From the NCBI GenBank assembly GCA_036169595.1, contig CM069765.1, positions 134,501-198,500 on the forward strand: a stretch of DNA of 64,000 nt, in the 5' to 3' direction. Source of the DNA: Dictyostelium firmibasis. Lineage: Eukaryota; Evosea; Eumycetozoa; Dictyosteliales; Dictyosteliaceae. The notes beneath the pieces are model-generated. The model saw nothing but the letters and a program-made list of their open reading frames with translations. It did not search any database and was not told the origin of the DNA. The translations under genes were made by a program, and so were the position numbers. Of this stretch, positions 46,780-63,078 are shown piece by piece (within the stretch, counting starts at the first letter, position 1; the number at the start of each line of letters is the position of its first letter).

Positions 46780-46790
46780 AGACTCGAACC
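46780..46790 (-). promoter_or_regulatory. External B box of tRNA-Thr copy 2
   Basis: GGTTCGAGTCT within CACGGGTTCGAGTCTTACCC, 28 bp beyond the tRNA 3' end, the same spacing as at tRNA-Thr copy 1. Confidence 0.55.
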
Positions 46791-46818
46791 CGTGACCGGT
46801 AATTTTTACTATTAAAAA

Positions 46819-46890
46819 AGGCTCCTATGAGGATCGAACTCATGACCTCTTCCTTACTAGGGAAGCGCAATACCACTATGCTAAGGAGCC
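46819..46890 (-). tRNA. tRNA-Thr (anticodon AGT), copy 2
   Basis: Minus-strand gene identical over its 72 nt to the copy at 41899-41970, with AGT anticodon. TTTTT follows its 3' end. Confidence 0.95.
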
Positions 46891-46935
46891 ATTTTTATGA
46901 TTTTTAAATTTTAATATCTGAATTTATTTTTAAAA

Positions 46936-47106
46936 TTAGCATAGTGGTTTCACACTGAATAACACAGCCTCCATGGCCTTGGTTCAAGTCTTGGTCATAC
47001 CACGAATTAACGTGGTCACAGAAAAAAAAATATTTAAATTAAAATAATTAATAAATAAAAACTAGATTCGAACACATCCAATTGGATGAGGTTATTAAAA
47101 AAAAAT
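46936..47106 (+). mobile_element. Isolated SINE-like repeat beside tRNA-Thr
   Basis: Plus strand: TTAGCATAGTGGTTTCACAC head (acceptor part cut), B box GGTTCAAGTCT, hairpin CCACGAATTAACGTGG, A/T body, CTAGATTCGAACACATCC, GGATGAGGTTATT and poly(A). It is close to identical with S2/S3 of the array 5 kb away. Its head edge is 45-46 bp upstream of the minus-strand tRNA-Thr, and the head faces the tRNA, as in the array. Confidence 0.72.
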
Positions 47107-47465
47107 ATTTTTTAAATTAAAAACAAAATTGAATAATCCAATTTTTAAAAAATTAACCAAAATATCAACAAAATTCAATTTTAAAAAATCAACAAATAAT
47201 TTGAATTAAATTCTTTTTTAATAATTTTTTTTTTTTTTTTCATAATTCCAATTTAAAAAAAATAAGAACTATTTTATTTTTATTTATTGTTATTATTTTT
47301 AGTAGTACAACTTTTTAATATTATATACTATAGAACTGTGTGGGGGGGGTGAAAAAAATTATTATGGTTATAATTATTTTTATTTATTATTATGATTTTT
47401 TAGTGACTAGTTTATTCTACTTTTTAAATTTTTTAAGTGAGACTAAAAAAAAATAAATTTGATGG

Positions 47466-47496
<31 letters not shown>

Positions 47497-47615
47497 ATTA
47501 AGTGCTCGGTATTAATATGGACGAAATAATAAGATTTTTTTTCATTTTTAATTTTATTTTTTTTTTTCATTTTTTTTTGAGAATTCTCACTAAGTGTTGT
47601 CAGTTGGAATTTTTT

Positions 47616-47656
<41 letters not shown>

Positions 47657-47810
47657 AAATAAACTTTAAAGTTTTATTTTTATTTTTGTTTTTGTTAGAA
47701 AATCTTTATATATTTTTATGTGTTTCAACAAATCTTTATTATAATTACAAATAAATTTTATTTTTTATTTTTTATTTTTTTTATACCAATTTGCACTTTA
47801 ATAATATAAA
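47107..47810. other. Intergenic, A/T rich
   Basis: A/T runs with a G run (TGTGGGGGGGTG at 47338). No gene or repeat recognised. Confidence 0.45.
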
Positions 47811-48671
47811 ATGTCTGAACATAACAGTGACATTGTTCACCCACCAACTAAAGATTGCATTGTATGTTTTTAATTATTAGTAAAATTCATATAGACCATA
47901 TTATTCTTATACCTTTTTTTTTCATATATATTTTTAAAACATACAGATGAGATTAAAAAGAGAATTTCAAGAGATTAGTAAGAATCCAATTGAAAATATT
48001 TTAGTCACACCATCACGTAAGTTTATTTTATCTAAAATAACAACATTTTCATCCATAATAAATTATACTAACAATAACAATAACAATAACAATAACAATA
48101 ACAATAACAATAACAATAACAATAACAATAACAATAACAATAACAATAACAATAACAATAAACAATTAAATAAAATAGCAAGCAATATTTTAGAATGGCA
48201 CTATGTTATTTTAGGTGCATCGAATACCCCCTACGAAGGAGGTGTTTATTATGGTCAATTAATATTTAAATACAACTACCCTCTTTCACCACCATGTAAA
48301 TTATCTCTATTTATATTTATAATAGTTTTTTTTTTTTTTTACGAGGATCATGTTACATAGATATATATGTTGGTACTAACTTTACCTCTTCAATAGCAAT
48401 TTTAATGACAACACCAAGTGGTAGATTTGAAACTCAAAAAAGATTATGTTTATCAATATCAGATTATCACCCAGAAAGTTGGTCACCAAGTTGGAGTACA
48501 TCTTCAATTTTACTTGGTTTACTATCATTTATGTCTGATAATGAAGTGACTGCAGGTAGTATAGTTACAACCAATGACGAAAAAAGAACATTAGCTACAA
48601 AATCAATGGACTTCAATAAGAAGAATAAAACCTTTTGTGAATTATTCCCTTATTTAGCGATGGATGAATAA
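47811..48671 (+). CDS. Ubiquitin-conjugating enzyme E2, UBE2J/Ubc6-like
   Basis: Four exons, 47811-47861, 47947-48016, 48179-48295 and 48397-48671, in phase, 170 residues. It follows the UBE2J pattern: [73 protein letters not shown] with catalytic Cys in [28 protein letters not shown]2J/Ubc6 enzymes work in ER-associated degradation and normally end in a membrane anchor; here the protein stops at LFPYLAMDE with no anchor, so it may be soluble. Intron 2 contains a (AACAAT)n run of about 100 bp that is open in frame but removed by the splice model. Confidence in the exon set is high because the SNILEWHY motif is restored only by this join. Confidence 0.88.
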
Positions 48672-48989
48672 AAAAAAAAAAGAAAAAAAAAAAAAGAGAT
48701 TAAAAACAGAGATTAAAATAGAGGACTAAAAAAAAAGAGATTAAAAAATAATTTAAGTCAACAAACACCTCTTTTTTTTTTTTTTTTTTTTTATATAACA
48801 ATTGTGAAGAATAATAAGTTCAGTCTCTATTATTTCATCATAAATTTATCGTCCATATATAAAATATATTTAAAAGACAAAAATAAAAATAATAATAATA
48901 ATATTTATTAAATTGTACAAAAATAAAAAAAAAAAATAAAAAAGATTTTAATATTAAAAAGAAAAAAAAGATATATTTTGTATTTTGTT
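48672..48989. other. Convergent intergenic spacer
   Basis: A/T runs between two convergent genes. Nothing else seen. Confidence 0.5.
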
Positions 48990-52210
<3,221 letters not shown>

Positions 52211-52383
52211 TTAAAATTAACATGTGTGTGTGTTTGGTGGAAAATATAGAATTTTTTTGGTGTGCACACAGTTTCACAAAAATTACAATATATAGTTTAA
52301 AAAAAAAAAAAAACAAATGTCGTTTCACAAAAAAAAAAAAATAAAAAAAAAATTGAATTTTTTTTAATTTTTAATTTTATTAT

Positions 52384-52869
52384 TTAATTATTTTGTTGTT
52401 GTTTTTGTTGTTTTAAATTTTCAATTACTTTTAAAGATTCTTCAATATGAGAGGAAGCACTTAATAAAGCGGAATAAGTCATTAAGATTTTACCATTAGT
52501 ATCAATGATGAATGTTGTTCTACCAGGTAATAATAAACCCTTTACACCATATGATTTTGCAATTTTACCATCTTTATCACTTAATAAAGTGAATGGTAAT
52601 TGATATTTCTTTGAAAACTTTGAGTGACTTTCAGAGTCATCACAGCTTATACCAATTACGTCAACACCAGCATCAACGAATTTTTCATATCTATCCCTAA
52701 ATTCACATGCTTCTTTGGTGCAAACTGGTGTACCATCTTTACCATAGAAATATAATACAATTGGTTTTTGATTTATAAAATCTTTTAATGATACAATTTT
52801 ACCATCTTTATTTGGACATGAAAATTCTGGTGCATCATCACCAACATTTAATTTAATTGATTTTGTCAT
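52384..52869 (-). CDS. Peroxiredoxin Q / BCP type
   Basis: 161 residues, single exon. AhpC/TSA fold: VGDDAPEFSCPNKDGKIVSL, KPIVLYFYGKDGTPVCTKEA with the peroxidatic Cys in TPVCT and the partner Cys five residues later (CTKEAC), the typical Prx-Q spacing, then VDVIGISCDDSESHSKFSKK and LLPGRTTFIIDTNGKI with the conserved Arg. It reduces peroxides with thioredoxin. No targeting peptide is visible, so cytosolic or nuclear. C-terminal QQKQQQ is a short Gln run. Such PrxQ proteins are usual in bacteria, plants and fungi. Confidence 0.92.
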   Translation of the reverse strand: MTKSIKLNVGDDAPEFSCPNKDGKIVSLKDFINQKPIVLYFYGKDGTPVCTKEACEFRDRYEKFVDAGVDVIGISCDDSESHSKFSKKYQLPFTLLSDKDGKIAKSYGVKGLLLPGRTTFIIDTNGKILMTYSALLSASSHIEESLKVIENLKQQKQQQNN

Positions 52870-53246
52870 TTTCTTAATTTTTTATTTATTTGATTTTATT
52901 TATTTGATTTATTTATTTTTATTATAACTATTTATTTTTGTTTAATGATTTAAAAAAAAAATAAAAAATTTTATTTAAATATGATTTCAAAATAAAAATG
53001 GATTGAAATCGAAAATCTTCCTTTTTTTTAAAGAACATTGGAAGTTTTTGAATTTCACACCACTTCAAAGAAATCAAAAAAATAAAATAAAATGAAATAA
53101 AATAAAATAAAATAAAATAAAATAAAATAAATTCATGGAAATCTTTTTTTTTTTTTTTTTTTTTTTTTTTGTATTTATAAAATAAATAAAAAAAATTAAA
53201 TTTACCCTACATTCACTTTTATTTTATTCGTTATCATTAAATTTTA

Positions 53247-53279
<33 letters not shown>

Positions 53280-53302
53280 GATTATTTTATTTTTTAATTT
53301 TT
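52870..53302. other. Intergenic, with (AAAAT)n repeat
   Basis: Contains an AAAAT pentanucleotide repeat (53082-53130) and a (ATT)n run before the csn4 stop. No gene seen. Confidence 0.5.
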
Positions 53303-54497
53303 TTATACAATAAATTCTGGATATTTAGAGATTGATTCAATGATATTATTCATGTGAATACAAAGACCTTCAATTTTTTTATCCCATTGAGTGAGTGAAT
53401 CACCAACATTTTCAAATTGAATAAGACGTTCAATTTGATCGATTGAACCAACGAGACGTTCTTCACAGACCATTTTTGAAGCGACCTTTTCAGCTTTCTC
53501 GGCAGGAATTTCCAAAAGAGAGCCCAATTCATCAAAAGTGATATTATTGTAGAGTTTACTGGCTGACAAGAGATTATGTTCAATTACAGCTCTATCCAAT
53601 ACGGTGTTACCATCAGAGAGTAATGCCATTTGATGTGGTTTCAATTGCTCTGCAAACTTTTTAACCTCTGTCTTCTTTAAGATTCTCTCTAAAAACATCT
53701 TCTCTAAAAATGTATAAACTCCAAGTTGTTGACTTCTCTCATCCTTATACAATGTTGCCAATGTACGTGATCTTTGTGGACCTGCTTTATCTAAAATTGC
53801 GCAAACAATTGCACATGATAATGCATGCATTCTCTCTGTATCCTTTGGTAAACATTGTGATAAATCATAATATCTTAAACTTGCTTTTAAAAACATTCTT
53901 TTATAATCCATAATTCTTGCAAAACATGTCTATACATCACCACCACAAACAATCAATCAAATTAAAAAATAAATAAAAAAATAAAAAAAAACACAATTAA
54001 TAACTTTATAAAGAGAGTAAAATAATAATAATAATAATAATAATTATAATAAAAAACTTACTTTATGTGCTAAAATTAATTTTTGATTTTTAACTAAATG
54101 TAATGAATCACTTGCTCTATTGATATAAGTTTCAGCTTGACCAGATTCTTCTTCCTCGAGGAAGAGACGTGCAATCTTTACATAGATTTTAACTTTATAT
54201 TCTGGTGAAATAACACGTTGACTACTATCCAATGGAATAGCGATGAGACAACGAGCAGATTCTCTCCAATTCTCTTGACGTTCATAGAGTTTGGCGAGAT
54301 TGTAACGAATTTCTGATACTTGTTCTTCGAATGCTACAACTCTATTTTGAATACGTTCCAATACGAATATACCTAATTCCATTTGAATATCCTCTGGTAA
54401 TGTTTTATGACTTGTTGTAAATGATAATAGAATTGTACGTGAAATTACTAATGGTGTATGTTCATCTGTCACTGTTTTATATTTAATTAATAATAAG

Positions 54498-54529
<32 letters not shown>

Positions 54530-54738
54530 ATTATTAATATTATTATTTTCATCATATTATTAAAAATACTAAAGAAAGAAAATAATAGCATACAATGTGT
54601 AATGAAAACTTTTAATGGTGCTACTTGTTTAGCCTCTACAAGTTGTTGAAGAATTGATTTATATTTCTCTGTTTTTGTTTTATGATCACTGAGAGCTGAT
54701 GTCTCATCTAAAATTTGTTTTAAATTATTTACATCCAT
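53303..54738 (-). CDS. csn4: COP9 signalosome subunit 4
   Basis: Three exons, 54738-54594, 54471-54062 and 53932-53303, in phase, 394 residues, matching the usual CSN4 length. Exon 1: [20 protein letters not shown]; exon 2: helical TPR-like part ([32 protein letters not shown]); exon 3: the PCI domain ([33 protein letters not shown]-like text, [60 protein letters not shown]). It is part of the CSN complex that removes Nedd8 from cullins. Dictyostelium csn subunits are known to be needed for growth. The upstream region is shared with the convergent/divergent WASP gene end. Confidence 0.93.
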
Positions 54739-55040
54739 TTTTTTATTTTCTATCTCTTTTCTTTCTCTAACTTTACAACTCTCTGCTACACTATCTAAAA
54801 ATACAACAACAAAATATTGATTTTCAACAAATTAAATTGAAAAAAAAAAAAAAAAAAATTTAAAAAAAAAAAAAAATAAAATTAAAAAATAATAAAAAAA
54901 TCAGAAAAAAAAATTGATTAATTAAAAAATAATGTTTTTTTTTTTTTTTTTGACATTGAAAGAATTTTTGGGCGAACTTTATTTGTTTGTTTTTTTTTAA
55001 ATTTTATTAGATATGTTGAATAAAAAATAAAAAGGGAATT
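54739..55040. other. Short intergenic region with C/T-rich promoter patch
   Basis: A pyrimidine-rich island just upstream of csn4 (minus strand) with CTCTTTTCTTTCTCTAAC and CTCTCTGCTACACT; the rest is A runs. Confidence 0.4.
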
Positions 55041-56407
55041 TTAATAATCAGACCATTCATCGTCATCATCATCTTCTTCTTCATCGTCTTCTCTCATACC
55101 ACCTCTACGATTAGCCATAGCAGCTGCTAAGGTGTCAGCTAAAGAACGCGAACCTTCATTACCAAGACTTTGAATATCTGGAAGTGGATTTGATTTATCA
55201 ACACTCTTAAGACTTGCACCACTACGAATAGAGGCTAAGAGATCACCTCTACCACTGCTGGCGCCACCTCCAGATGGTGGAGGTGGTGGACCACTCGACA
55301 TTGGAGGTGGTGGCGGTGGTGGACCACTCGACATTGGAGGTGGAGGTGGTGGTGGTGGGGCAGCACCTCCTGATGGTGGAGGTGGTGGTGGTAGTGGTGA
55401 CTTCTGAGTTGGTGGTGGTGGTGGTGGTGGAACACTCTTGCCAACGCCACTTGGTGGGACTGGTCTGTTTGGTTGAGCAGCTGTTGGTGGAGCTGGTGGA
55501 TTTGATCTATTTAGTTGTGATGGTGGTGCACCATTAACCATTTGCTCACCAATGATATCGACAATGAATTGAGCGGTTTCTGCATTCTTTAACTCACTCT
55601 TTTTAATACCAGCAGATTGGAAAAGTTTTCTCCAATCTGGTGGAATATTTTTAATATCGAAACCATTGTCTGGATCCCAACCAATGTGACTTTCATGTTT
55701 AAAGTTGGTTGGTGCCGAAATCTCCATCTGTTTCTCTTCTGATGAAAAGAATTTGGCCATGAAACCACCTTTCTTTTCTTTTTTCTTTTCAATTTTTGGT
55801 GTTGGTGACAGTGTCGATGCAGTAGTTTCTATTGAATAAAATTTTATAATATTAATATAAACAAAATTGAAAATTCTTTTAAAATAGAAAACAAATAAAA
55901 AAAAAAAAACCTACTATTTGAATAATTATTTGGGTTAACAGCAGCAGTTTTTCCATGATTCCCTTGTTTACAATTTAAAATTTGACCATAGAATTCAGCA
56001 GCTTCAGTTATATCAACAAATGATAAACCATAAACACATGAATCACCTTCAAATACAAAAAAGAAATCTTTTTGTCTTATGAATTCAAATGAATCATAAA
56101 TTTCTTGTTCAAAAATGATTCTATAGTTATTCTTTTTTTTTTTTTTTAAAAAAAAAAAATTAATATGTGTATATATATAATTATAAAGAAAATAAAAGTA
56201 GTAATTTACCTTTAAATCAAATACTTTGATATAATTTGATTTATCAACACGATTTGAAACTACAGAAACAATACCAACTGCCATAAATTCCCATCTTCCT
56301 TGTCTACCTTCATATAATCTAGCTACTGTAGTTGAAAGAATATCAGAGCTACCAGCTATGAAAGTTACTTGAGATTTTTCTTGTTCAGAAATGGTTGTAC
56401 AACCCAT
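55041..56407 (-). CDS. wasA: WASP (Wiskott-Aldrich syndrome protein)
   Basis: Three exons, 56407-56210, 56131-55915 and 55828-55041, in phase, 400 residues. Domains: WH1/EVH1 (ARLYEGRQGRWEFMAVGIVS, YIKVFDLK, NYRIIFEQEIYDSFEF, FFFVFEGDSCVYGLSFVD), basic stretch (KIEKKKEKKGG), CRIB/GBD (ISAPTNFKHESHIGWDPDNG), a proline-rich region of PPPPPPP blocks, WH2 (GRGDLLASIRSGASLKSVDK), and a connector/acidic tail ending DDDDDEWSDY with the Arp2/3-binding Trp. It links Cdc42/Rac and PIP2 signals to Arp2/3-driven actin assembly. WASP-A is a single gene in Dictyostelium, hence the symbol. The GC-rich poly-Pro part stands out from its surroundings. Confidence 0.93.
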
Positions 56408-57120
56408 TTCAACAAAACTTTATTTTATTTTTTTTGATAAATTAAATTTTAAAATAAATTAAAAATTATAATTATAAATTTTATGAAATATAAATAAATA
56501 AAAAATATGTTTGGGAAAAATAAAATTATAAAAAAAATATAAAATTATAAATATATAAAAATACAGATTAAAAAAAAAAGATTTTTTTTTTCCCATTTTT
56601 TTTTTTTTTTTATTTGAAAATTTTTTTTCTAAAACATGAGCCCCCTCCCCCACTTTGTTGTGTATGCGTGTTAATTATTATAATAATTGGCTTCAAAATG
56701 GAAAAAAAAAAAAAAACAAAGAATGAACCAAGAAATAATATTTTAAAATAATCAATTTTTTAAATTTATAAATTCCAAAAAAAATAGGAGCTATTCAATC
56801 TGATAGTATTAATATTGGACCATTTGGGGACTATAATAACATCAGATTAGATTAAACAAAACAATTAAATAAAATTAAAATTTGAATGACTTCACTAAAA
56901 TCGTTTGGGAGAAAAAAATTAAAAAAAAAAAAAATTTGAAAAAAAATTTTTTTTTATTTTTATTTGAATTCCCATAATAATACCGTTTTAATATAAATGA
57001 TACCATATATTTTTAATTTTCAATTAACTTATATGTGTTTCACACAAACTAAGTTGACCTTACAGCAATTCCTCCAAATTTTACTGATTAAAAAAAACCC
57101 CTTCGTCAACTGTATTTTTT
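56408..57120. other. Intergenic with a lectin-like scrap
   Basis: A/T runs. At 56787-56855 a short open stretch after an AG reads AIQSDSINIGPFGDYNNIRL, resembling jacalin/discoidin-type lectin strands, and ends in a stop; it is probably a gene remnant. GC-balanced sequence resumes at 57040 next to the tRNA-like repeats. Confidence 0.35.
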
Positions 57121-57121
57121 T

Positions 57122-57200
57122 TTTTTTTTTTTCTTCCAACTCGAACCTAAGGTCTTGGCCACGGAGGCTTGTGATTCAGCGTGGAAACACTACGCTAAGC
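57122..57200 (-). repeat. tRNA-like repeat, minus orientation, diverged
   Basis: Minus strand GGGCTTAGCGTAGTGTTTCC, ..CTGAATCACAAGCCTCCGTG, GGTTCGAGTTGG. It keeps the A box (TAGCGTAGTG) and B box of the SINE-like family and the CTCCGTGGCC middle. No flanking tRNA gene seen. Confidence 0.5.
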
Positions 57201-57209
57201 CCTAGCGAG

Positions 57210-57362
57210 TATTTTACAGTTGGGATCGAGTCTCGGTCATACCACGAAGTAACGTGGTCATAATTAAACCCTCATTATTGGAGCTGAATCACACAGTCTC
57301 CGTGGCCTTGGTTCGAGCCTTAGGTCATACCACGGAGTAACGTGGTCATAAATAACACATCT
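57210..57362 (+). repeat. Two tRNA-like/hairpin repeat fragments
   Basis: Plus strand. First: GGGATCGAGTCTCGGTCATA then the hairpin CCACGAAGTAACGTGG. Second: GAGCTGAATCACACAGTCTC, CGTGGCCTTGGTTCGAGCCT, hairpin CCACGGAGTAACGTGG. These are diverged relatives of the head plus hairpin of the 41-kb array. The second runs straight into the TRE-type leader at 57363. Confidence 0.5.
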
Positions 57363-57465
57363 CATAATCAACCGGAAAAAAGCTCGACTTTCAAAAAACA
57401 ACAACAAAAAAACATGGTGATTAGAAATTCTAATCCCAATAATATAAAAAAAAAAAAAAAAAAAA
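57363..57465 (+). mobile_element. 5' end of a TRE-type element, truncated after the ORF1 start
   Basis: CTCATAATCAACCGG leader, then ATGGTGATTAGAAATTCTAA (MVIRNSNPNNIK) and an A run, after which similarity ends. It matches the minus-strand fragment at 45477-45380. Confidence 0.6.
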
Positions 57466-57677
57466 AAAATAATGTGAAGGTTAAATTAAAAATTTTCATA
57501 GAAGAAAAATATTAATCACTTTAAAAAAAAAGAAAAAGAAAAAAACATTTTACAATAACATTGCTATATAATAAAAAAAAATAAAAAAAAATATGTTCAA
57601 GGTTGAAAGTTCGATTACTCCAAAATGAAAATAATAATTGAAATTGTTTTTTATGGTACTATTTACAAAGAAGGTAC

Positions 57678-57742
<65 letters not shown>

Positions 57743-57776
57743 GTTATTTTAAAATTTATTTTTTTATATTTTTTAT

Positions 57777-58565
57777 TTATGCTACTAATTCTTGATTATC
57801 TAATCTTTTTAAACGTCTAACTTTTAAAGTTTGTTCAACAGTTGGCATTAATTTAGAGATTGCAGGTCTTAATTTCATTGTGTTCACCCAACGAACAACA
57901 TTTTCATATTTATCCCAACCATTAAAAACATTTAGATGAAAATAACAACCAAAACCAAAGCAAGCAATATCTGCAATTGAAAATTCATTACATATGTATT
58001 CTCTACCATCCCTTAATTGTTTATCTAAAACCTTTAAGATTTTCTGTAGATCTTGTTCGGCTTTCTCCATACAAAAAGTAACTGGTTCAGGTGCCATTAT
58101 AAAATAATAAACATAGGATGTTAAAGTTGGTTGCATCTCTGCAATTTGCCAAGTTAACCATTGTTGAACTTGGCATCTTTGCTTTGGTTTTGATAAAGGT
58201 GGTAGGAACTTTTGATATTTCTCTGCTAAATATAATAGAATTGCACCAGATTCAAATATTTTCAATGGTTCATCATCTTCTTGACTAAAACTATTATCAA
58301 TTAACATTGGAATCTTATTATTTGGTGAAATTTCAGCAAATTCACCTTTATACTGTTCACCAACTCTAATATTTACAAGACAACTCTGATAAGGTATATT
58401 TAATTCTTCAAACATGAAATAAACTTTAAAAGAACATGATGTATAGTATCCATATACTTGGTATTCTGCCAAACTTTCACTTCTTCCATCATAATCATCA
58501 TTATTATTCTTTTTGAATTTTATTGGTTTTAATTTTAAATCGGGTATCATGTTATTATTTTTATA

Positions 58566-58610
<45 letters not shown>

Positions 58611-58631
58611 TTTAATAAAAGTACAATCCAT
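57777..58631 (-). CDS. Glutathione S-transferase
   Basis: 284 residues, single exon. After an Asn-rich N-terminal extension (residues 1-50) comes a thioredoxin-type GST N-domain (VYGYYTSCSFKVYFMFEELN, GEFAEISPNNKIPMLID, FESGAILLYLAEKYQ) with the NKIP cis-Pro and E-S glutathione motif, then the helical C-domain (QWLTWQIAEMQPTLTSYVYY, YICNEFSIADIACFGFGCYF with the N-capping box SIAD). The resemblance is to the Ure2/YfcG-like group. Role: glutathione conjugation or disulfide reduction. The Asn extension may be skipped if translation starts at Met28. Confidence 0.88.
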
Positions 58632-59827
58632 TTTATTTTTTTTATAATTTTATTTTTTATAGTTTTATATTTTTTATTATTTGTTTCTATTTGATATTTT
58701 TTATTTAAAAAAATAATAGTTACTAATTTTTATTTGTTTTGATTTGATATAATTTTATTATTTTTTCTTTTTATAATTTTTTTTTTTTAAAAAAAATTTA
58801 TATAGAAAAAAAATGATGTATTTAATTATTTATTTTAAATATTATTTTTTATTTTTTAAAAACCAACTACTAAAGATTATTTATTTTATTTTTTTTTATT
58901 TAATACAAAATGAGATATGATATCTCAAATTTTGGAATAGATTTCTGAAGTGGGTTTCATATTTGTGAGAGGTATATTTGAAATTAAAAACTAATTTGAG
59001 TAGGGTGTAGTGTGGGTTTTGTGTGTGAGTGTTAGTGTTTGTGTGTGTGTGGGTTGTTTGTATATATCAGTCAATGTTATACCTATTTTTGTGTTTTTTT
59101 TGTTTTTTTTTAATTTTAATATTTTTTTAATTTTTATTAGTAATTAATTTCTTTTTTTTTATTTTTTTTTTTATTTTGAAAAAAAAGGTTATTCTTAAAA
59201 TCTGTTGAATTCGGGGTGTTTATTTTTTTTTGTGAGAGGTTTTAATTTTTGATTGATTTTTTGATATTTTCATGTTGATTAATTAAATTTTTTTTATTTT
59301 TTTAGTGTATAATATTTGAACAAACACCATCCTAACATCATTTTCAATCTAAGTTTTTAATTTTTTTTTTCCCACACAACTTGGATTTCAAAAAAAAATA
59401 AAATAAAAATATATAGAGAGGGGTTCCATTATCTATAAAAATCTGTACAAAAAATATTTAAACCCTTTAGAGGGGGTTTAACTTTTTACAATCAAGCCAC
59501 GTTTTTATTTTTTTTTTACCAGTTTGAGCTCTCACATGTGAGTGTATTCATGGGGTGTGATAATCTCAAGTAAATAAAATATAAAGAAGTTGCTACTACA
59601 AATTATTATTTATTTTCCAACCTATTTATTTATTTATTTATTTATTTATTTGTTTATTTGTTTATTTATTTATTTATTTATTTATTTTATTGTTTTTTTT
59701 TTATTATATTTGATATTGTTTAATTATTATAATTGGTTTGATTGTAAATAGTGGGGGATGGGGTTGTTGTTTGTAATGTTGGTGAGAAAATCTTTATTAT
59801 CTATAAATGGTAGCACTATTAGTATTT
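58632..59827. other. Intergenic with small palindromes and TTTA repeat
   Basis: A/T rich with a GT-rich island (58990-59060, GTGTGTGTGTGGG) and a perfect 12-bp palindrome CTCACATGTGAG (59531-59542), a hairpin AAACCC..GGGTTT (59460-59481), and a (TTTA)n tract at 59623-59690. I see no gene. Confidence 0.45.

Positions 59828-63078
<3,251 letters not shown>

Noticed and set aside
46768-46800. 3' half of a tRNA gene
   Set aside because: The T stem does not pair beyond the first base pairs and there is no acceptor; better explained as an external B box.
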